Of a stretch of 64,000 nt of DNA, positions 46,034-55,570 are shown in pieces (positions within the stretch are counted from its first letter, which is position 1; each line of letters starts with the position of its first letter). The stretch covers positions 62,001 through 126,000 of the forward strand of contig NZ_ANNG01000005.1 in assembly GCF_000466685.1 (NCBI RefSeq), written 5' to 3'. The stretch comes from Campylobacter concisus UNSWCS (GTDB lineage: Bacteria > Campylobacterota > Campylobacteria > Campylobacterales > Campylobacteraceae). The translations under genes and the position numbers were made by a program. Below the pieces are notes generated by a model. The model was not told the origin of the DNA and did not search any database. It worked only from the letters and a program-made list of their open reading frames with translations.

Positions 46034-46897
46034 TCATGCGGTCTTTACGCCGTAAAATTTCATCACTCTATTGTGAATTAACAGCGAGATATACATTATT
46101 ACAGCGCCTAAAATAAGCCTTGTTAGATTAGTGTCCTTTTGCCAAAAGACTAAATTTACGATGATAGCAGCTGGTATGAGGGCGTTGTTCATGATGGCAA
46201 GCACGCCGCTATCGACCTCGCAAGCGCCTTTGTTCCACATAAAATAGCCAACCCCGCTAGCAACCGCTCCAAGCCACAAAAGCACCAAAGTTTGGGTTAG
46301 ATCAACGTGAAATTTAGCTGGATTGCCAAGTGTTACGAGAGCGATGACTGCTACAAAAAACGCTCCAAAGTGAAAGTAGCCAAAGACCTTTTTTTGATCC
46401 ACGTCAAACCTCTCCAAAAGCGCCTTATACGCACTCTGCCCTGCTCCAAAGCAGATGTTTGCCCCTTGCACTAGCAAAAAGCCCTTTATCGCGCCTTCGT
46501 TTATCGCACCATACTTGATGATAAGCGCGCCAAAGACCGCTACGCCAACGCTAAAGAGATAAAGCGGCCTAAATTTAAAGCTAAATGCGTCATATATGAG
46601 TGTGACGTAAAACGGCGTAAAAATGGTAAAAAGCGCGACTTCTGGCACGCTTAGATACAAAAACGAGTTGTAGTAGCAAAGATACATTAGCCCTATTTGC
46701 ACCGCTCCGATCGCCATTATGCCAAGGGCTAGCTTGGGGCTGACGCCTCGAAATTTCGTAAATGGTAAAAAGACCAAACTTGCAAGCGTCACACGAACAA
46801 AAACAGCTAGGTAGCTATCAACTTTGCCCGCCAAAAACTCGCCTATCAAACTAAAGCTAAACGCCCACAAAATGGTCACAAAGATCAGTTTATTCAT
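46034..46897 (-). CDS. EamA/DMT-family transporter
   Basis: A 287-aa protein with ten predicted helices in two EamA halves. The first half holds LTILWAFSFSLIGEFLAG-type sequence at the start and FTIFTPFYVTLIYD at the end; the second half VASGVGYFMWNKG is a standard EamA motif. Substrate unknown (metabolite export in relatives). It overlaps the second TolC-like gene by 4 bases and is the last gene of the motA-to-EamA operon. Confidence 0.88.
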   Translation of the reverse strand: MNKLIFVTILWAFSFSLIGEFLAGKVDSYLAVFVRVTLASLVFLPFTKFRGVSPKLALGIMAIGAVQIGLMYLCYYNSFLYLSVPEVALFTIFTPFYVTLIYDAFSFKFRPLYLFSVGVAVFGALIIKYGAINEGAIKGFLLVQGANICFGAGQSAYKALLERFDVDQKKVFGYFHFGAFFVAVIALVTLGNPAKFHVDLTQTLVLLWLGAVASGVGYFMWNKGACEVDSGVLAIMNNALIPAAIIVNLVFWQKDTNLTRLILGAVIMYISLLIHNRVMKFYGVKTA

Positions 46898-48129
46898 TCT
46901 ATCACCACCTCATTTATATTTCTTGCGCATTCAAAAAAGTATTCAAGCTTGTTTAGCTCGAGCAAATCGCCATTTAGGATGAAATTTGCCCTGTCGCTAA
47001 AATTTTTCTCGCTCACAAACAAAAACTGCTCAAATTTTACCTTGCCACTAAGATAGCCATTTAGCAGGTCATTAAAGTCGCTATCAAGGCTATCTTGCTT
47101 AAGTGAGTCTAAATTTAGCCTAGCGCCTAGGCCCTCTATCACGCCTCTTAGATCCTTTAGCCTAGCTATTATCCTATTTTCTTCGTCGCTTAGATCAAGC
47201 GCGGCCTTTTGCTCCTCTATGCGCTTAGTTTGGCTTTGCTTGCTAAGGCTTAGGCTATCTGGCAGCTTCCACTCAAACTCCACTCTAGGCCTGTTCGCAT
47301 CAGCGTATGCCTCAGCCATCTGCGAAGTCGTCCTCTCACCTTTTTTAAAGCTGTTATTATTCACACTTTGCGTATCTTTTAAGTAAATTTTTGGGGCAAA
47401 TTTGCTCTTTTGCTTCTCATTTTCTTGCTCTTTTATATATTTTTCTTGCTCCATCGCCCCAAGCTTGGCACTTAGATCATCTTTGCTAAAATCAGGCATC
47501 ACTATCTTTGAGCCAGCATTAAAGCCGATCTCGCCGTTTGAGAGTAAATTTATCCTTGAGTTTAGCTCCGCTAGCTTAAGTCCAAGCTCGTCTAACTCAG
47601 CTCTTTTTTTATTAAGAGTGAAATTTATCGCATCAAATTCGCTCTTATCTATCTCGCCATACTCAAGCCAAAACTCATTTTCAGCCGCAGCCTTGGCAAA
47701 GCTATCTACAAATTTTGTCTCTAAATTTATCAGCGAATTTAGTGCAACAGCGTTAAAATAGACCTTTGCGACCTGAAAAGCGGTTAAATTCATCAGCTCT
47801 TCGTCCTTGTAAATTTTCTCCACGCCCTTGTGGTCTAAAATCTTATCCGAAGCCTCGCTAGCACCCCCGTCAAAGATGAGATACTCGACCTTTGCCGTGA
47901 TCGATCCAGCCTTTGTCATATATCCGCCCTTTAGCTCATCAGGCACAAAGGTATATCTGCCATCAAGGGATAAATTTAGCTTGTTACTCTTATTTTTATT
48001 TATATATTCATTTTTATTAAATTCTTTCAAACTTTCAAGCTTCGCACTTTGCGCCAGAGCGATGATCTCTAGTAAATTTCCAGCCCAAAGAGGCAAAGCA
48101 AAGAGCAAAACAGCCAAAATCTTCTTCAA
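46894..48129 (-). CDS. TolC-family outer membrane efflux protein (second)
   Basis: A 411-aa protein with a signal peptide (MKKILAVLLFALPLWAG) and TolC-type helical repeats; VEYLIFDGGASEAS corresponds to the first inner strand/helix of OEP domains. It overlaps the RND pump gene by 4 bases. The operon also encodes another TolC-like protein before the adaptor gene. The two are diverged paralogues that may form alternative or mixed channels. Confidence 0.85.
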   Translation of the reverse strand: MKKILAVLLFALPLWAGNLLEIIALAQSAKLESLKEFNKNEYINKNKSNKLNLSLDGRYTFVPDELKGGYMTKAGSITAKVEYLIFDGGASEASDKILDHKGVEKIYKDEELMNLTAFQVAKVYFNAVALNSLINLETKFVDSFAKAAAENEFWLEYGEIDKSEFDAINFTLNKKRAELDELGLKLAELNSRINLLSNGEIGFNAGSKIVMPDFSKDDLSAKLGAMEQEKYIKEQENEKQKSKFAPKIYLKDTQSVNNNSFKKGERTTSQMAEAYADANRPRVEFEWKLPDSLSLSKQSQTKRIEEQKAALDLSDEENRIIARLKDLRGVIEGLGARLNLDSLKQDSLDSDFNDLLNGYLSGKVKFEQFLFVSEKNFSDRANFILNGDLLELNKLEYFFECARNINEVVIE

Positions 48130-51100
48130 ATTCTCTCCCTTTCATAAAATTTTCTTATAAATTTATCAAGATTATAGACCCATGCAAAAAGCACTGGCAC
48201 GACAAGCAAGCTTAGCAAAGTCGAGCTAATGAGCCCAAAGATGATACTTATAGCCATAGGCGAGTTGGCCTCATAGCCAGCACCCCTGCTAAGAGCAAGA
48301 GGCAGCATAGCAAATATCATGGCAAAAGTGGTCATCAAAACAGCCCTTAGTCGCTTTTTAGCAGCCATTTTCACAGCTTCGTTTGCCTCCATGCCGCTAT
48401 TTGCAAAGTGGTTTGCAAAATCAACCACCAAAATGGCGTTTTTACCTACCATGCCAAAGAGCAAGATGACGCCAACCATGACAAATAAGCTAAATGGATT
48501 GCCGCTTATAAAAAGGCCAATCACCACGCCACAAAAGGCAAGTGGCATGGCAAGCATGATGAGAAATGGCAGCAAAAAGCTCTCATAAAGTGCGGCTAGC
48601 ACCATATAAATAAGCACCGCGCTCGCACTCACCGTAAAGATAAACGAAGCGTTTGTATCATCCATGAGCTCGACAAATCCAAGAAATTTATACTTGAAAT
48701 TTGCTGGCAAAATTTCATCAAGCTTCTTTGAAATTTCATTTGCCACGCTATTTAGCGGAGCATTGTTTTTGGTATTTGCTAGAAATTTGATCTCATCGGC
48801 TCTATTAAACCTTGAAATACTAGCTGGCTTTTGCTCAAAACTAATCGTCGCCACATCGCCAAGTGTGACAAAAAAGCCCTCATTGCTTCTTATCTTGGTC
48901 TTTAAGATATCATCTGTATCGCTTCTAAATTTATCATCAAGGCGCATGTAAAGCTCATACTCTTTGCCATTTTCATTTTCAAAAACAGAGACCTCGTTCT
49001 GGCTAAATGCGCTATAAACGGCGCTTGCAACGCTAGCTTTGTCTAAATTTAGCCTTTTTGCCTTATCTTCATCGATAGAAATTTGCACGCGTTTTAGCAG
49101 ATCTTCTTCAGGCGAATTTACGTCCGTTGCGTCATTTATCTCTTTTAGCATCTTGCTGATCTTTGGCACAAATTTCTCTAACTCTTTGCCATTCTCAGAG
49201 GTGATAGTAAGCTTAACTGGCTGCACATCGCCACCTTCAACCACCGGAAGATCAGCTACGATGACACTCATATCATCACTTTTTAGCTTGTCGCGAAACC
49301 TCTGCATGATAGCGTTTTGCCGCTCGTGATTAGCTCTATCTTTTAGCTCCTTTAGCCTAACGTAAGCTTTTACAAGATAAGGCTGCTTGGCATCTGTGTA
49401 GCCAAGGATGAAGTAAGCGTAAGCTACCTGAGGATCGGCATTTATGAGTGAAATTTTATCTTTTAACCTCTCTTTGCTAGCTTGCAGGCTAAGTGAAGGA
49501 TCAAGCTTAAAGTAGATGTTAAACTCCGAGTTATCCTCGCTTGGCATGAAGTCGCCGCCTACAAATTTAGCCAGCCCAAACGAGCAAACAACGACCACAA
49601 GCGTTATGGCTAAAAATATGAGCTTAAATTTAAGCGCTAAGGACAAAAGCTTCTCATAGCCATTTTCAAGCGCCTCAAAAAAGGGCTCACTCTTTAGAAA
49701 AAAGCTGCTTTCTTTGGCATTTACAAACCTAGCACTTAGCGTTGGCACAAGAAAAATGCTCACGAAAAACGAGATGACGATGCCAGCTGCTACGCTCATC
49801 GCAAAGGAGTTAAAGTATTTGCCAACGATGCCGCTCATAAAGGCAATAGGCACAAAGACGCAAAGTAGCACGAGCGAGATCGCAAAGACGCTAAATGCTA
49901 TCTCTTTTATACCTGCAAAGCTTGCTTTTAGGGCATTTGGCTCATCTTTTAGCTTGCTAGCGATATTTTCAGTGACAACTATCGCATCGTCGATGAAAAT
50001 TCCGATGCCAAGTGTGAGCGCTATGAGGCTTAGGCGGTTTATGTCGTAGCCTAGGGCATTTATGATGAAAAATGTCGCTACGATGCTAGTTGGTATCGCT
50101 ACGACTGAGATGATGGTGATCGAGAAATTTCTTAAAAACAGATAGACGATCACGATGGTCAGCAAGACGCCTAGGATCATATCAAAGGCGGTTTGATCGA
50201 TGTGCTTTTGTATCACTTCGCTCTTATCATAGGCTACTTTTACGTCGTATTCGCTGCCAAGTAGGCTTTTAAACTGATCTAGCTTTGACTTAGCTAGAGC
50301 GATCACAGTTAGAGCATTTGCGTCTGGAGCTAGCTCAAGACCAAGCAAGACGCCACTTTTTTTATCCATTATCGCTGCTTCGTTTGCGTCTTTGTAAGCG
50401 AGATCAACACTTGCGATATCTTTTAAAAAGACCCCTTGTTTGATCGTTAAATTTCTTATCTCATCTATACTTTTGGCACTGAAATTTGACTTGATCGCCA
50501 TTTGGATTTTTTCATTTTCTATCTTGCCAAGCGGTGCTTTTAAATTTTCAACCTTTATCAAATTTGCCACTTCGTTTGCGCTAAGGGCGGTCTTATCAAG
50601 CTTAAATCTATCTAGCAAAATTTTCACCGCTGGCTCTAAAAAGCCATTTGTCTTGACCTTTGAGACGCCGCTAATGCGCTCTAAAAATGGCTTTGCCACA
50701 TCATCTATCTCTTGCATGAGCTTAGTTTCGTTGCCATCAAGCCTTGTAATAAAGAGGCTAAAGACGGCTGAAGAGAGGCCATTTAGCTTTTCTATCTCGT
50801 AGTTTGCGTTTAACCTTGCCTTTTGCATCTTGTCGCGGACGTCGTTTGTAGCGCTCTCTAGGTCTTTGTTTAGCTCAAATTCGATGCTTACCACGCTTAG
50901 GTTGTCAAAGCTGGTTGAGTAAAGCTTTTTTATCCCCTCGATGCTTGAGACCTCGTCCTCGATCTTTTGCGTGATCTTTGTCTTGATGTAGTTCATATCG
51001 CCATTTGCGTAGGTCGTGATCTTAACGATTGGGATATTTACTTGCGGGTATAAATTTACATTCATCGTCTTTAGCGAGTAGATGCCAAAGACAACGAGGC

Positions 51101-51152
51101 TTAAAAATATCATAAGCGTAGTTATAGGGCGGTTGATGGCTGTTTTTATCAT
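48126..51152 (-). CDS. RND (HAE1-type) efflux pump
   Basis: A 1008-aa inner-membrane proton antiporter with 12 helices and two large periplasmic loops. The helix-4 motif GIFIDDAIVVTENIASKL (near 384-401) contains the paired Asp needed for proton relay; FGMVGKNAILVVDFANHFA is the equivalent in helix 10. It pairs with the adaptor and TolC partners encoded around it. Substrates cannot be predicted; the sequence is far from CmeB in its N-terminal wording. Confidence 0.95.
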   Translation of the reverse strand: MIKTAINRPITTLMIFLSLVVFGIYSLKTMNVNLYPQVNIPIVKITTYANGDMNYIKTKITQKIEDEVSSIEGIKKLYSTSFDNLSVVSIEFELNKDLESATNDVRDKMQKARLNANYEIEKLNGLSSAVFSLFITRLDGNETKLMQEIDDVAKPFLERISGVSKVKTNGFLEPAVKILLDRFKLDKTALSANEVANLIKVENLKAPLGKIENEKIQMAIKSNFSAKSIDEIRNLTIKQGVFLKDIASVDLAYKDANEAAIMDKKSGVLLGLELAPDANALTVIALAKSKLDQFKSLLGSEYDVKVAYDKSEVIQKHIDQTAFDMILGVLLTIVIVYLFLRNFSITIISVVAIPTSIVATFFIINALGYDINRLSLIALTLGIGIFIDDAIVVTENIASKLKDEPNALKASFAGIKEIAFSVFAISLVLLCVFVPIAFMSGIVGKYFNSFAMSVAAGIVISFFVSIFLVPTLSARFVNAKESSFFLKSEPFFEALENGYEKLLSLALKFKLIFLAITLVVVVCSFGLAKFVGGDFMPSEDNSEFNIYFKLDPSLSLQASKERLKDKISLINADPQVAYAYFILGYTDAKQPYLVKAYVRLKELKDRANHERQNAIMQRFRDKLKSDDMSVIVADLPVVEGGDVQPVKLTITSENGKELEKFVPKISKMLKEINDATDVNSPEEDLLKRVQISIDEDKAKRLNLDKASVASAVYSAFSQNEVSVFENENGKEYELYMRLDDKFRSDTDDILKTKIRSNEGFFVTLGDVATISFEQKPASISRFNRADEIKFLANTKNNAPLNSVANEISKKLDEILPANFKYKFLGFVELMDDTNASFIFTVSASAVLIYMVLAALYESFLLPFLIMLAMPLAFCGVVIGLFISGNPFSLFVMVGVILLFGMVGKNAILVVDFANHFANSGMEANEAVKMAAKKRLRAVLMTTFAMIFAMLPLALSRGAGYEANSPMAISIIFGLISSTLLSLLVVPVLFAWVYNLDKFIRKFYERERI

Positions 51153-51892
51153 TTATTTTCGCCGATTATCACTTTTCCTTGACCAAACATGCCTGGCTTC
51201 ATCCCCATATCGTAAGCTTCGGCGTAAAATTTCCTGGTCTCTCGTTTAATTTCTGGGTAAATTAGCGCGATTTTTACCTCTTTTTCCTCGTTTGTTGCAT
51301 CAAGCCTAAATTTAAAAATGTCGCCAACTTTTACTAAATTTGCATATTTTTCGTCAATCGCTATTAAAATTTTAACCTCCTCAGAGTTTAAGACAAAGGC
51401 TGGCTGAAGCGGCGAAGCACTCTCGCCAAGCTCGACATTTTTACTAGCTATGACGCCATCAAAAGGAGCTTTTAAAACAGCCTTTTTAAGATGATCATCT
51501 GCATTTAAAATGGCGATCTCAGCCGCTTGCACCCTAAGAGCTGCCTCGTCAAATTTATACTTTACCTCATCAAATTCCTGCTTTGAAGTGACATCCTTTA
51601 CTTGGCTAAATTTATTAAAGGTGCTTTTAGCAAATTCTTTGGCATTTTTGGCAAGCGCTAGGTCGTTTTTTGCCTTTTTTAGAGCGATCTCAAGGCTTGT
51701 TTGATCAAGGCTAGCTAAAGTGTCGCCCTTTTTAACGTGGCTTGAGACATCTACAAAAATTTTATCCACCTTGCCACTGCTCTCAAATGCAAGCTTTGAG
51801 CTTTGCTTAGCATAGACTTCAAAATCAGCAAAAATCTCTTCTGCTGCAAATGAAAAGATGCAAAATATCATTAAAATTATCAGCTTTTTCAA
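51149..51892 (-). CDS. Membrane-fusion adaptor protein of the RND pump
   Basis: A 247-aa HlyD-type periplasmic adaptor with signal peptide (MKKLIILMIFCIFSFAAEE). A lipoyl-like half motif is split around a helical hairpin (ALKKAKNDLALAKNAKE): SSGKVDKIFVDVSSHVKKGD near 39-58 and KAPFDGVIASKNVELGESA near 140. At 247 aa it is short compared with AcrA-like proteins (~380) because the C-terminal membrane-proximal domain is small. It overlaps the RND gene by 4 bases. Confidence 0.9.
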   Translation of the reverse strand: MKKLIILMIFCIFSFAAEEIFADFEVYAKQSSKLAFESSGKVDKIFVDVSSHVKKGDTLASLDQTSLEIALKKAKNDLALAKNAKEFAKSTFNKFSQVKDVTSKQEFDEVKYKFDEAALRVQAAEIAILNADDHLKKAVLKAPFDGVIASKNVELGESASPLQPAFVLNSEEVKILIAIDEKYANLVKVGDIFKFRLDATNEEKEVKIALIYPEIKRETRKFYAEAYDMGMKPGMFGQGKVIIGENK

Positions 51893-53154
51893 TCCCTAAT
51901 CCTCTCTAAAATGCTCTCCCCGCTCTCAAAAAAATACTCCGCCTTTTTTATCTCTAGCTCGTCTTTCGCCCCTTCAAAAAGGCTAATGGCATCAAATTTC
52001 TGAGAGAGTGCTTCAAGCAGGTCGCTATATCCTAAAAGCCCAGAGTTATATTTTTCATAGCTCGCTCTAAGCGCAAGATCGCTTGCTTTTACATACTCAT
52101 TTAGCGAAGCGATCTTTGAGCTAAGAGTTGCGATCTCGTTTTGTAAATTTTTAAGTTTAGTCTCATTTTCACGCTTTTTATACTCTAAATTTAGCCTCGC
52201 TTCATCAAGCGCGATCTTACTAGCTTGGCTCATCTTGGTAGTGGCAAAAAAGTCAAAAATTTTCCACCTAAAGCTAACGCCAAATTTATTGCCCTGCGTA
52301 TCCTCTTTTAGATATTTATCAAGATATGGGCGGTAAGCGCTATACCTGCCAAGGTCGATGTCGTAGTTATTTTTGTAAAATCCATAGGTGTCATAAAGCA
52401 TTATTTGAGGCAAAAAGCCAGCTCTTGTCTCGCTAAGCTTAGCTTCGTTTAAAGATATATCTTGATTTAGCCTGTCAAGCTCGGCATTTTTTGAAGCTAA
52501 ATTTGAGCTAATCTCAGCCATTTTTGCCCCGCTAAGTGGCGAAATTTGCTCGCCTGTTAGCAAATTTATCTCATTTAAAATTTGCTCCATTTTGTTTTTG
52601 TATTCAAGCTGCGTGCTGTTTGCCAAGTGGTATTTTGCCCGCACATTTTCTAGCTCATCTTTTGGGGCAAGACCTGCTTTATTTGCCTTTTCAAGCTTGT
52701 CTAAAACGCCTTTTAAGAAATTTGCCTGAGCCTTTTTGGCGGCTATTATATTTTCAAGTGCGCAGGCGTTAAAGTATAAATTTACAGCCTTAAATGTAAG
52801 GTAGTTTTTGGCTTCATCGCTTGCGATGGCGGCTTTATTTTTTAAAAGCTGGCTCATCTTTAGCCTAGCTTCTCTAGCTCCACCATCATATAGTAAAAAA
52901 TCAATCCTTGCCAGCACGCCAGCTGACTCTTTGGCGACTATGCTTGGGAAGGTGCTTGCGTTTTTGCCGTATGAGCCCTCTAAGCTAAAGCTTGGTAAAT
53001 AGGCGCTTGATGTCGCTTCGTCATTTAAATTTGCTCTTTTTAGATCAAGCTCTTTGATCTTTGAAATTTCGTTTTGAGTGGCCTTGTTTGCTATCTCGCT
53101 TAAATTTGATCCAAATAGCGTCAAAGGCAAAAGTGCTAATAAAATTTTTTTCAT
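51889..53154 (-). CDS. TolC-family outer membrane efflux protein (first)
   Basis: A 421-aa OEP-type channel with signal peptide (MKKILLALLPLTLFGSN). IDFLLYDGGAREARL lies at the same position as in the second TolC-like protein, and KYNSGLLGYSDLLEALSQKF is the usual second-repeat motif. Its ATG shares the fliP stop as TGATG. It precedes the adaptor and pump genes, forming the third part of the tripartite system. Confidence 0.88.
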   Translation of the reverse strand: MKKILLALLPLTLFGSNLSEIANKATQNEISKIKELDLKRANLNDEATSSAYLPSFSLEGSYGKNASTFPSIVAKESAGVLARIDFLLYDGGAREARLKMSQLLKNKAAIASDEAKNYLTFKAVNLYFNACALENIIAAKKAQANFLKGVLDKLEKANKAGLAPKDELENVRAKYHLANSTQLEYKNKMEQILNEINLLTGEQISPLSGAKMAEISSNLASKNAELDRLNQDISLNEAKLSETRAGFLPQIMLYDTYGFYKNNYDIDLGRYSAYRPYLDKYLKEDTQGNKFGVSFRWKIFDFFATTKMSQASKIALDEARLNLEYKKRENETKLKNLQNEIATLSSKIASLNEYVKASDLALRASYEKYNSGLLGYSDLLEALSQKFDAISLFEGAKDELEIKKAEYFFESGESILERIRD

Positions 53155-53885
53155 CAGTGAAAGCTCTTTACTAAATTTCCTATTAGCAAATTCCAGCCGT
53201 CTACCAGCACGAAGATGAGTAGCTTAAATGGCAGCGAGATCATGACAGGAGGGAGCATCATCATACCCATCGCCATCAAAACGGAGCTTACGACCATGTC
53301 GATAACCAAAAATGGCAGGTAAAGCAAAAATGCTATCTCAAACGATGTCTTTAGCTCACTTATCATAAAGGCTGACATCGCGATGCTTAGCGGGATATCC
53401 TCGATATTTGCTGGATTTTGCAAATTTCTTATCCTAAAAAATAGCGCAAGATCTTTTTCTCTAGTGTTTTTAACCATAAATTCTTTAAATGGCTTTAAAC
53501 TCTTATCAAGCATCTCCTCATAGCCTATCTGCTCGGCTATATAAGGCTTTATGCCCTCATCGTAGCTTCTTTGACCAACTGGCTCCATGATGAAAAATGT
53601 AAGCACCATCGCAAGCGAGATAAGCACCGTTGAAGGTGGCACTTGCTGCGTGCCCATCGCTTGACGCAAAAATGAAAATACAATGACAAGGCGCAAAAAG
53701 CTAGTCATCATAAATATGAGTGAAGGAGCGAGTGCTAGTGCAGTAAGGATTAGTAAAACATTTAGTGAATTTACAAGCTGCTCGGCATTTTGCGGTGAAT
53801 TTAGGCTTAAATTTATAGTTGGTAGCGCAGGATCAGCGCCAAAAACCACACAAAACAAAACCGCTAAGCTAAGCAGTGCTTTCAC
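53154..53885 (-). CDS. fliP: Flagellar type III export protein FliP
   Basis: A 243-aa protein with cleavable signal peptide (ends about FGADP) and four helices. MMTSFLRLVIVFSFLRQAMG (near 60-79) and the downstream VLTFFIMEPVGQRSY are the FliP signature; FRIRNLQNPANIEDIPL is in the periplasmic loop. It is a core of the FliPQR export gate. It sits between motB (2-base gap) and the first TolC-like gene (1-base overlap). Confidence 0.97.
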   Translation of the reverse strand: MKALLSLAVLFCVVFGADPALPTINLSLNSPQNAEQLVNSLNVLLILTALALAPSLIFMMTSFLRLVIVFSFLRQAMGTQQVPPSTVLISLAMVLTFFIMEPVGQRSYDEGIKPYIAEQIGYEEMLDKSLKPFKEFMVKNTREKDLALFFRIRNLQNPANIEDIPLSIAMSAFMISELKTSFEIAFLLYLPFLVIDMVVSSVLMAMGMMMLPPVMISLPFKLLIFVLVDGWNLLIGNLVKSFH

Positions 53886-53887
53886 GA

Positions 53888-54667
53888 CTAATTCCTCGTA
53901 TCAAGGATACTTTTCTTAGTAGCCTCTTTATTTTTTGGCTCGAGCGAAACGAAGTGGATTTCCACTCTATTGTTTTTAGCTCTGCCCTCGTCTGTGCTGT
54001 TGCTAGCGATCGGATCGAAAGAGGCTCTGCCAGAAGTGATAAGCCTCTCTTGTGGCACGCCATCGCTAACTAGCTCTTCAAGCACGCTTAGCGCCCTTGC
54101 AGTAGAGAGCTGCCAGTTGTTTTTATATATAGAGTCTTTGCTTGGATTTGTATTATCAGTGTATCCGATGATATCTGTTTTTACCTCATTTGGCATTTTG
54201 GCTATTATCATGCCTATTCGCTTTAAAAAGAGTTTCGCATCCTCGCCAGAAATTTCAGCACTATCTTTGTCAAAAAGCATCGCAGCTGGAAGTCTCACGA
54301 TAAAGCCATCCTCGCTCTCCTCCATCGTGATCTCAGGTGCCCCACTAGCCGTTAGTAGCTCATTTATCTTTTTAACAGTTGCACTCATCTCGTTTTGAGC
54401 ACCTTTTTGAGCATTTGGTTTTGGTATGCGCTTATTTTCAGGATCTGTCTCTTTTTCTACCTGACTATCTGGTCTTGCGCCACCCTCTAGCACGCTTAGC
54501 GCACCAGCTAGCGAGCCAACAGCAGCCTCCATCTTTTTAGCATCCATCGTCGCCATAGAAAGGAGCAAAACGAAGAAGCAAAGCAGGAGCGACATAAGGT
54601 CACCAAATGACGCTAGCCACTCAGGCATGCACTTCGGGCACTCTTCTGGTTTTATTAACTTACCCAT
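53888..54667 (-). CDS. motB: Flagellar motor stator protein MotB
   Basis: A 259-aa stator subunit. The N-terminal CPKCMPEW is typical for Campylobacter; the single helix contains the proton-carrying Asp23 in ASFGDLMSLLLCFFVLL. The periplasmic OmpA-like peptidoglycan-binding domain spans about 125-245 (IIGYTDNTNPSKDS, SNSTDEGRAKNNRVEIHF). Its start overlaps the motA stop as TAATG, so MotA and MotB are made together. Confidence 0.97.
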   Translation of the reverse strand: MGKLIKPEECPKCMPEWLASFGDLMSLLLCFFVLLLSMATMDAKKMEAAVGSLAGALSVLEGGARPDSQVEKETDPENKRIPKPNAQKGAQNEMSATVKKINELLTASGAPEITMEESEDGFIVRLPAAMLFDKDSAEISGEDAKLFLKRIGMIIAKMPNEVKTDIIGYTDNTNPSKDSIYKNNWQLSTARALSVLEELVSDGVPQERLITSGRASFDPIASNSTDEGRAKNNRVEIHFVSLEPKNKEATKKSILDTRN

Positions 54668-55434
54668 TATTCAAACTGACTTTTTCTATCTTTTGGAGGT
54701 AAAAATGCTAAAAGCTTAGCTTCAAGCGTTCTTGGGTTATCCCCTGCTTGTATCGCCATGATACCCTCTAAAATAACTTGCTTCTCAAGTGCCTCATCAG
54801 CATCGCGGATCGAGAGGATATTTGCAACAGGTGCGCCGATGATGTTGCCTATCATTGAGCCATAAAGTGTCGTAAGCAAAGCAACCGCCATAGATGGACC
54901 GATCGCACTAGGATCAGCCATATTAAGAAGCATCGCAACAAGACCGATAAGCGTACCGATCATACCCATCGCACCTGCAAAACCACCGACTTGCTCGAAA
55001 ATTTTGATGTTGTTTGCATGCCTTGTGCTAGTCTGATCGATATCGATCTCCAAAAGTGCTCTGATCGCATCTGGCTCATTGCCATCTACCGCCATTGAAA
55101 GACCTTTTTTTAAAAACTGATTTGATTCGTTATTTACTTCGCTCTCAAGTGCTAAGATGCCATCTCGCCTAGCTTTGGTTGAGTAATCAACTACCTTTTT
55201 TATAGTCTCAGGTAAATTTACAACAACTGATGGCTTAACAGCGACACCATAAAATTTACCGACACCTTTAAGCGTCTCCATCTTGAAGCCAACCATCATA
55301 ACGCCGATAGTACCACCAAAAACGATCATCACAGAAGGGATATCGATATATGGTCCTATACCAACGCCTATCGCCATTGATCCAAACAAAAGCACCAGGG
55401 TCAAAACCCAGCCGACGACGGTTCCTAAATCCAT
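54667..55434 (-). CDS. motA: Flagellar motor stator protein MotA
   Basis: A 255-aa stator subunit with four helices. FGGTIGVMMVGF (near 38) and VGGFAGAMGMIGTLIGLVAM (near 148-167) are conserved MotA segments, and LEKQVILEGIMAIQAGDNPR near 215 is the cytoplasmic loop that meets FliG. It is the first gene of the eight-gene operon. No clear sigma-28 or sigma-54 site is seen upstream; a 14-base palindrome (55455-55468) lies in the leader. Confidence 0.97.
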   Translation of the reverse strand: MDLGTVVGWVLTLVLLFGSMAIGVGIGPYIDIPSVMIVFGGTIGVMMVGFKMETLKGVGKFYGVAVKPSVVVNLPETIKKVVDYSTKARRDGILALESEVNNESNQFLKKGLSMAVDGNEPDAIRALLEIDIDQTSTRHANNIKIFEQVGGFAGAMGMIGTLIGLVAMLLNMADPSAIGPSMAVALLTTLYGSMIGNIIGAPVANILSIRDADEALEKQVILEGIMAIQAGDNPRTLEAKLLAFLPPKDRKSQFE

Positions 55435-55532
55435 TTAAACTCGCTTTATTTATAAATTCTTAAGAATTGCTATTTTATTAGCTTTTTGTTGAAACAATCG
55501 TTAAATTAAAAAAAATGTTTGCCATTTTTTGC

Positions 55533-55538
55533 TACAAT
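55533..55538 (+). promoter_or_regulatory. -10 box for glmU operon
   Basis: TACAAT preceded by TTTTTTGC, 33 bases before the glmU ATG at 55571. It drives the rightward operon through truA. Confidence 0.6.
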
Positions 55539-55570
55539 CTGCGAAATTTTTAACGTTAAAAGGCTTAAAA

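Noticed and set aside
55455..55468. AATTCTTAAGAATT palindrome before motA, with TTCTTAAGAA also near 21974
   Set aside because: Short and AT-rich; two occurrences in 64 kb of AT-rich DNA can be chance, and no known regulator site matches well.
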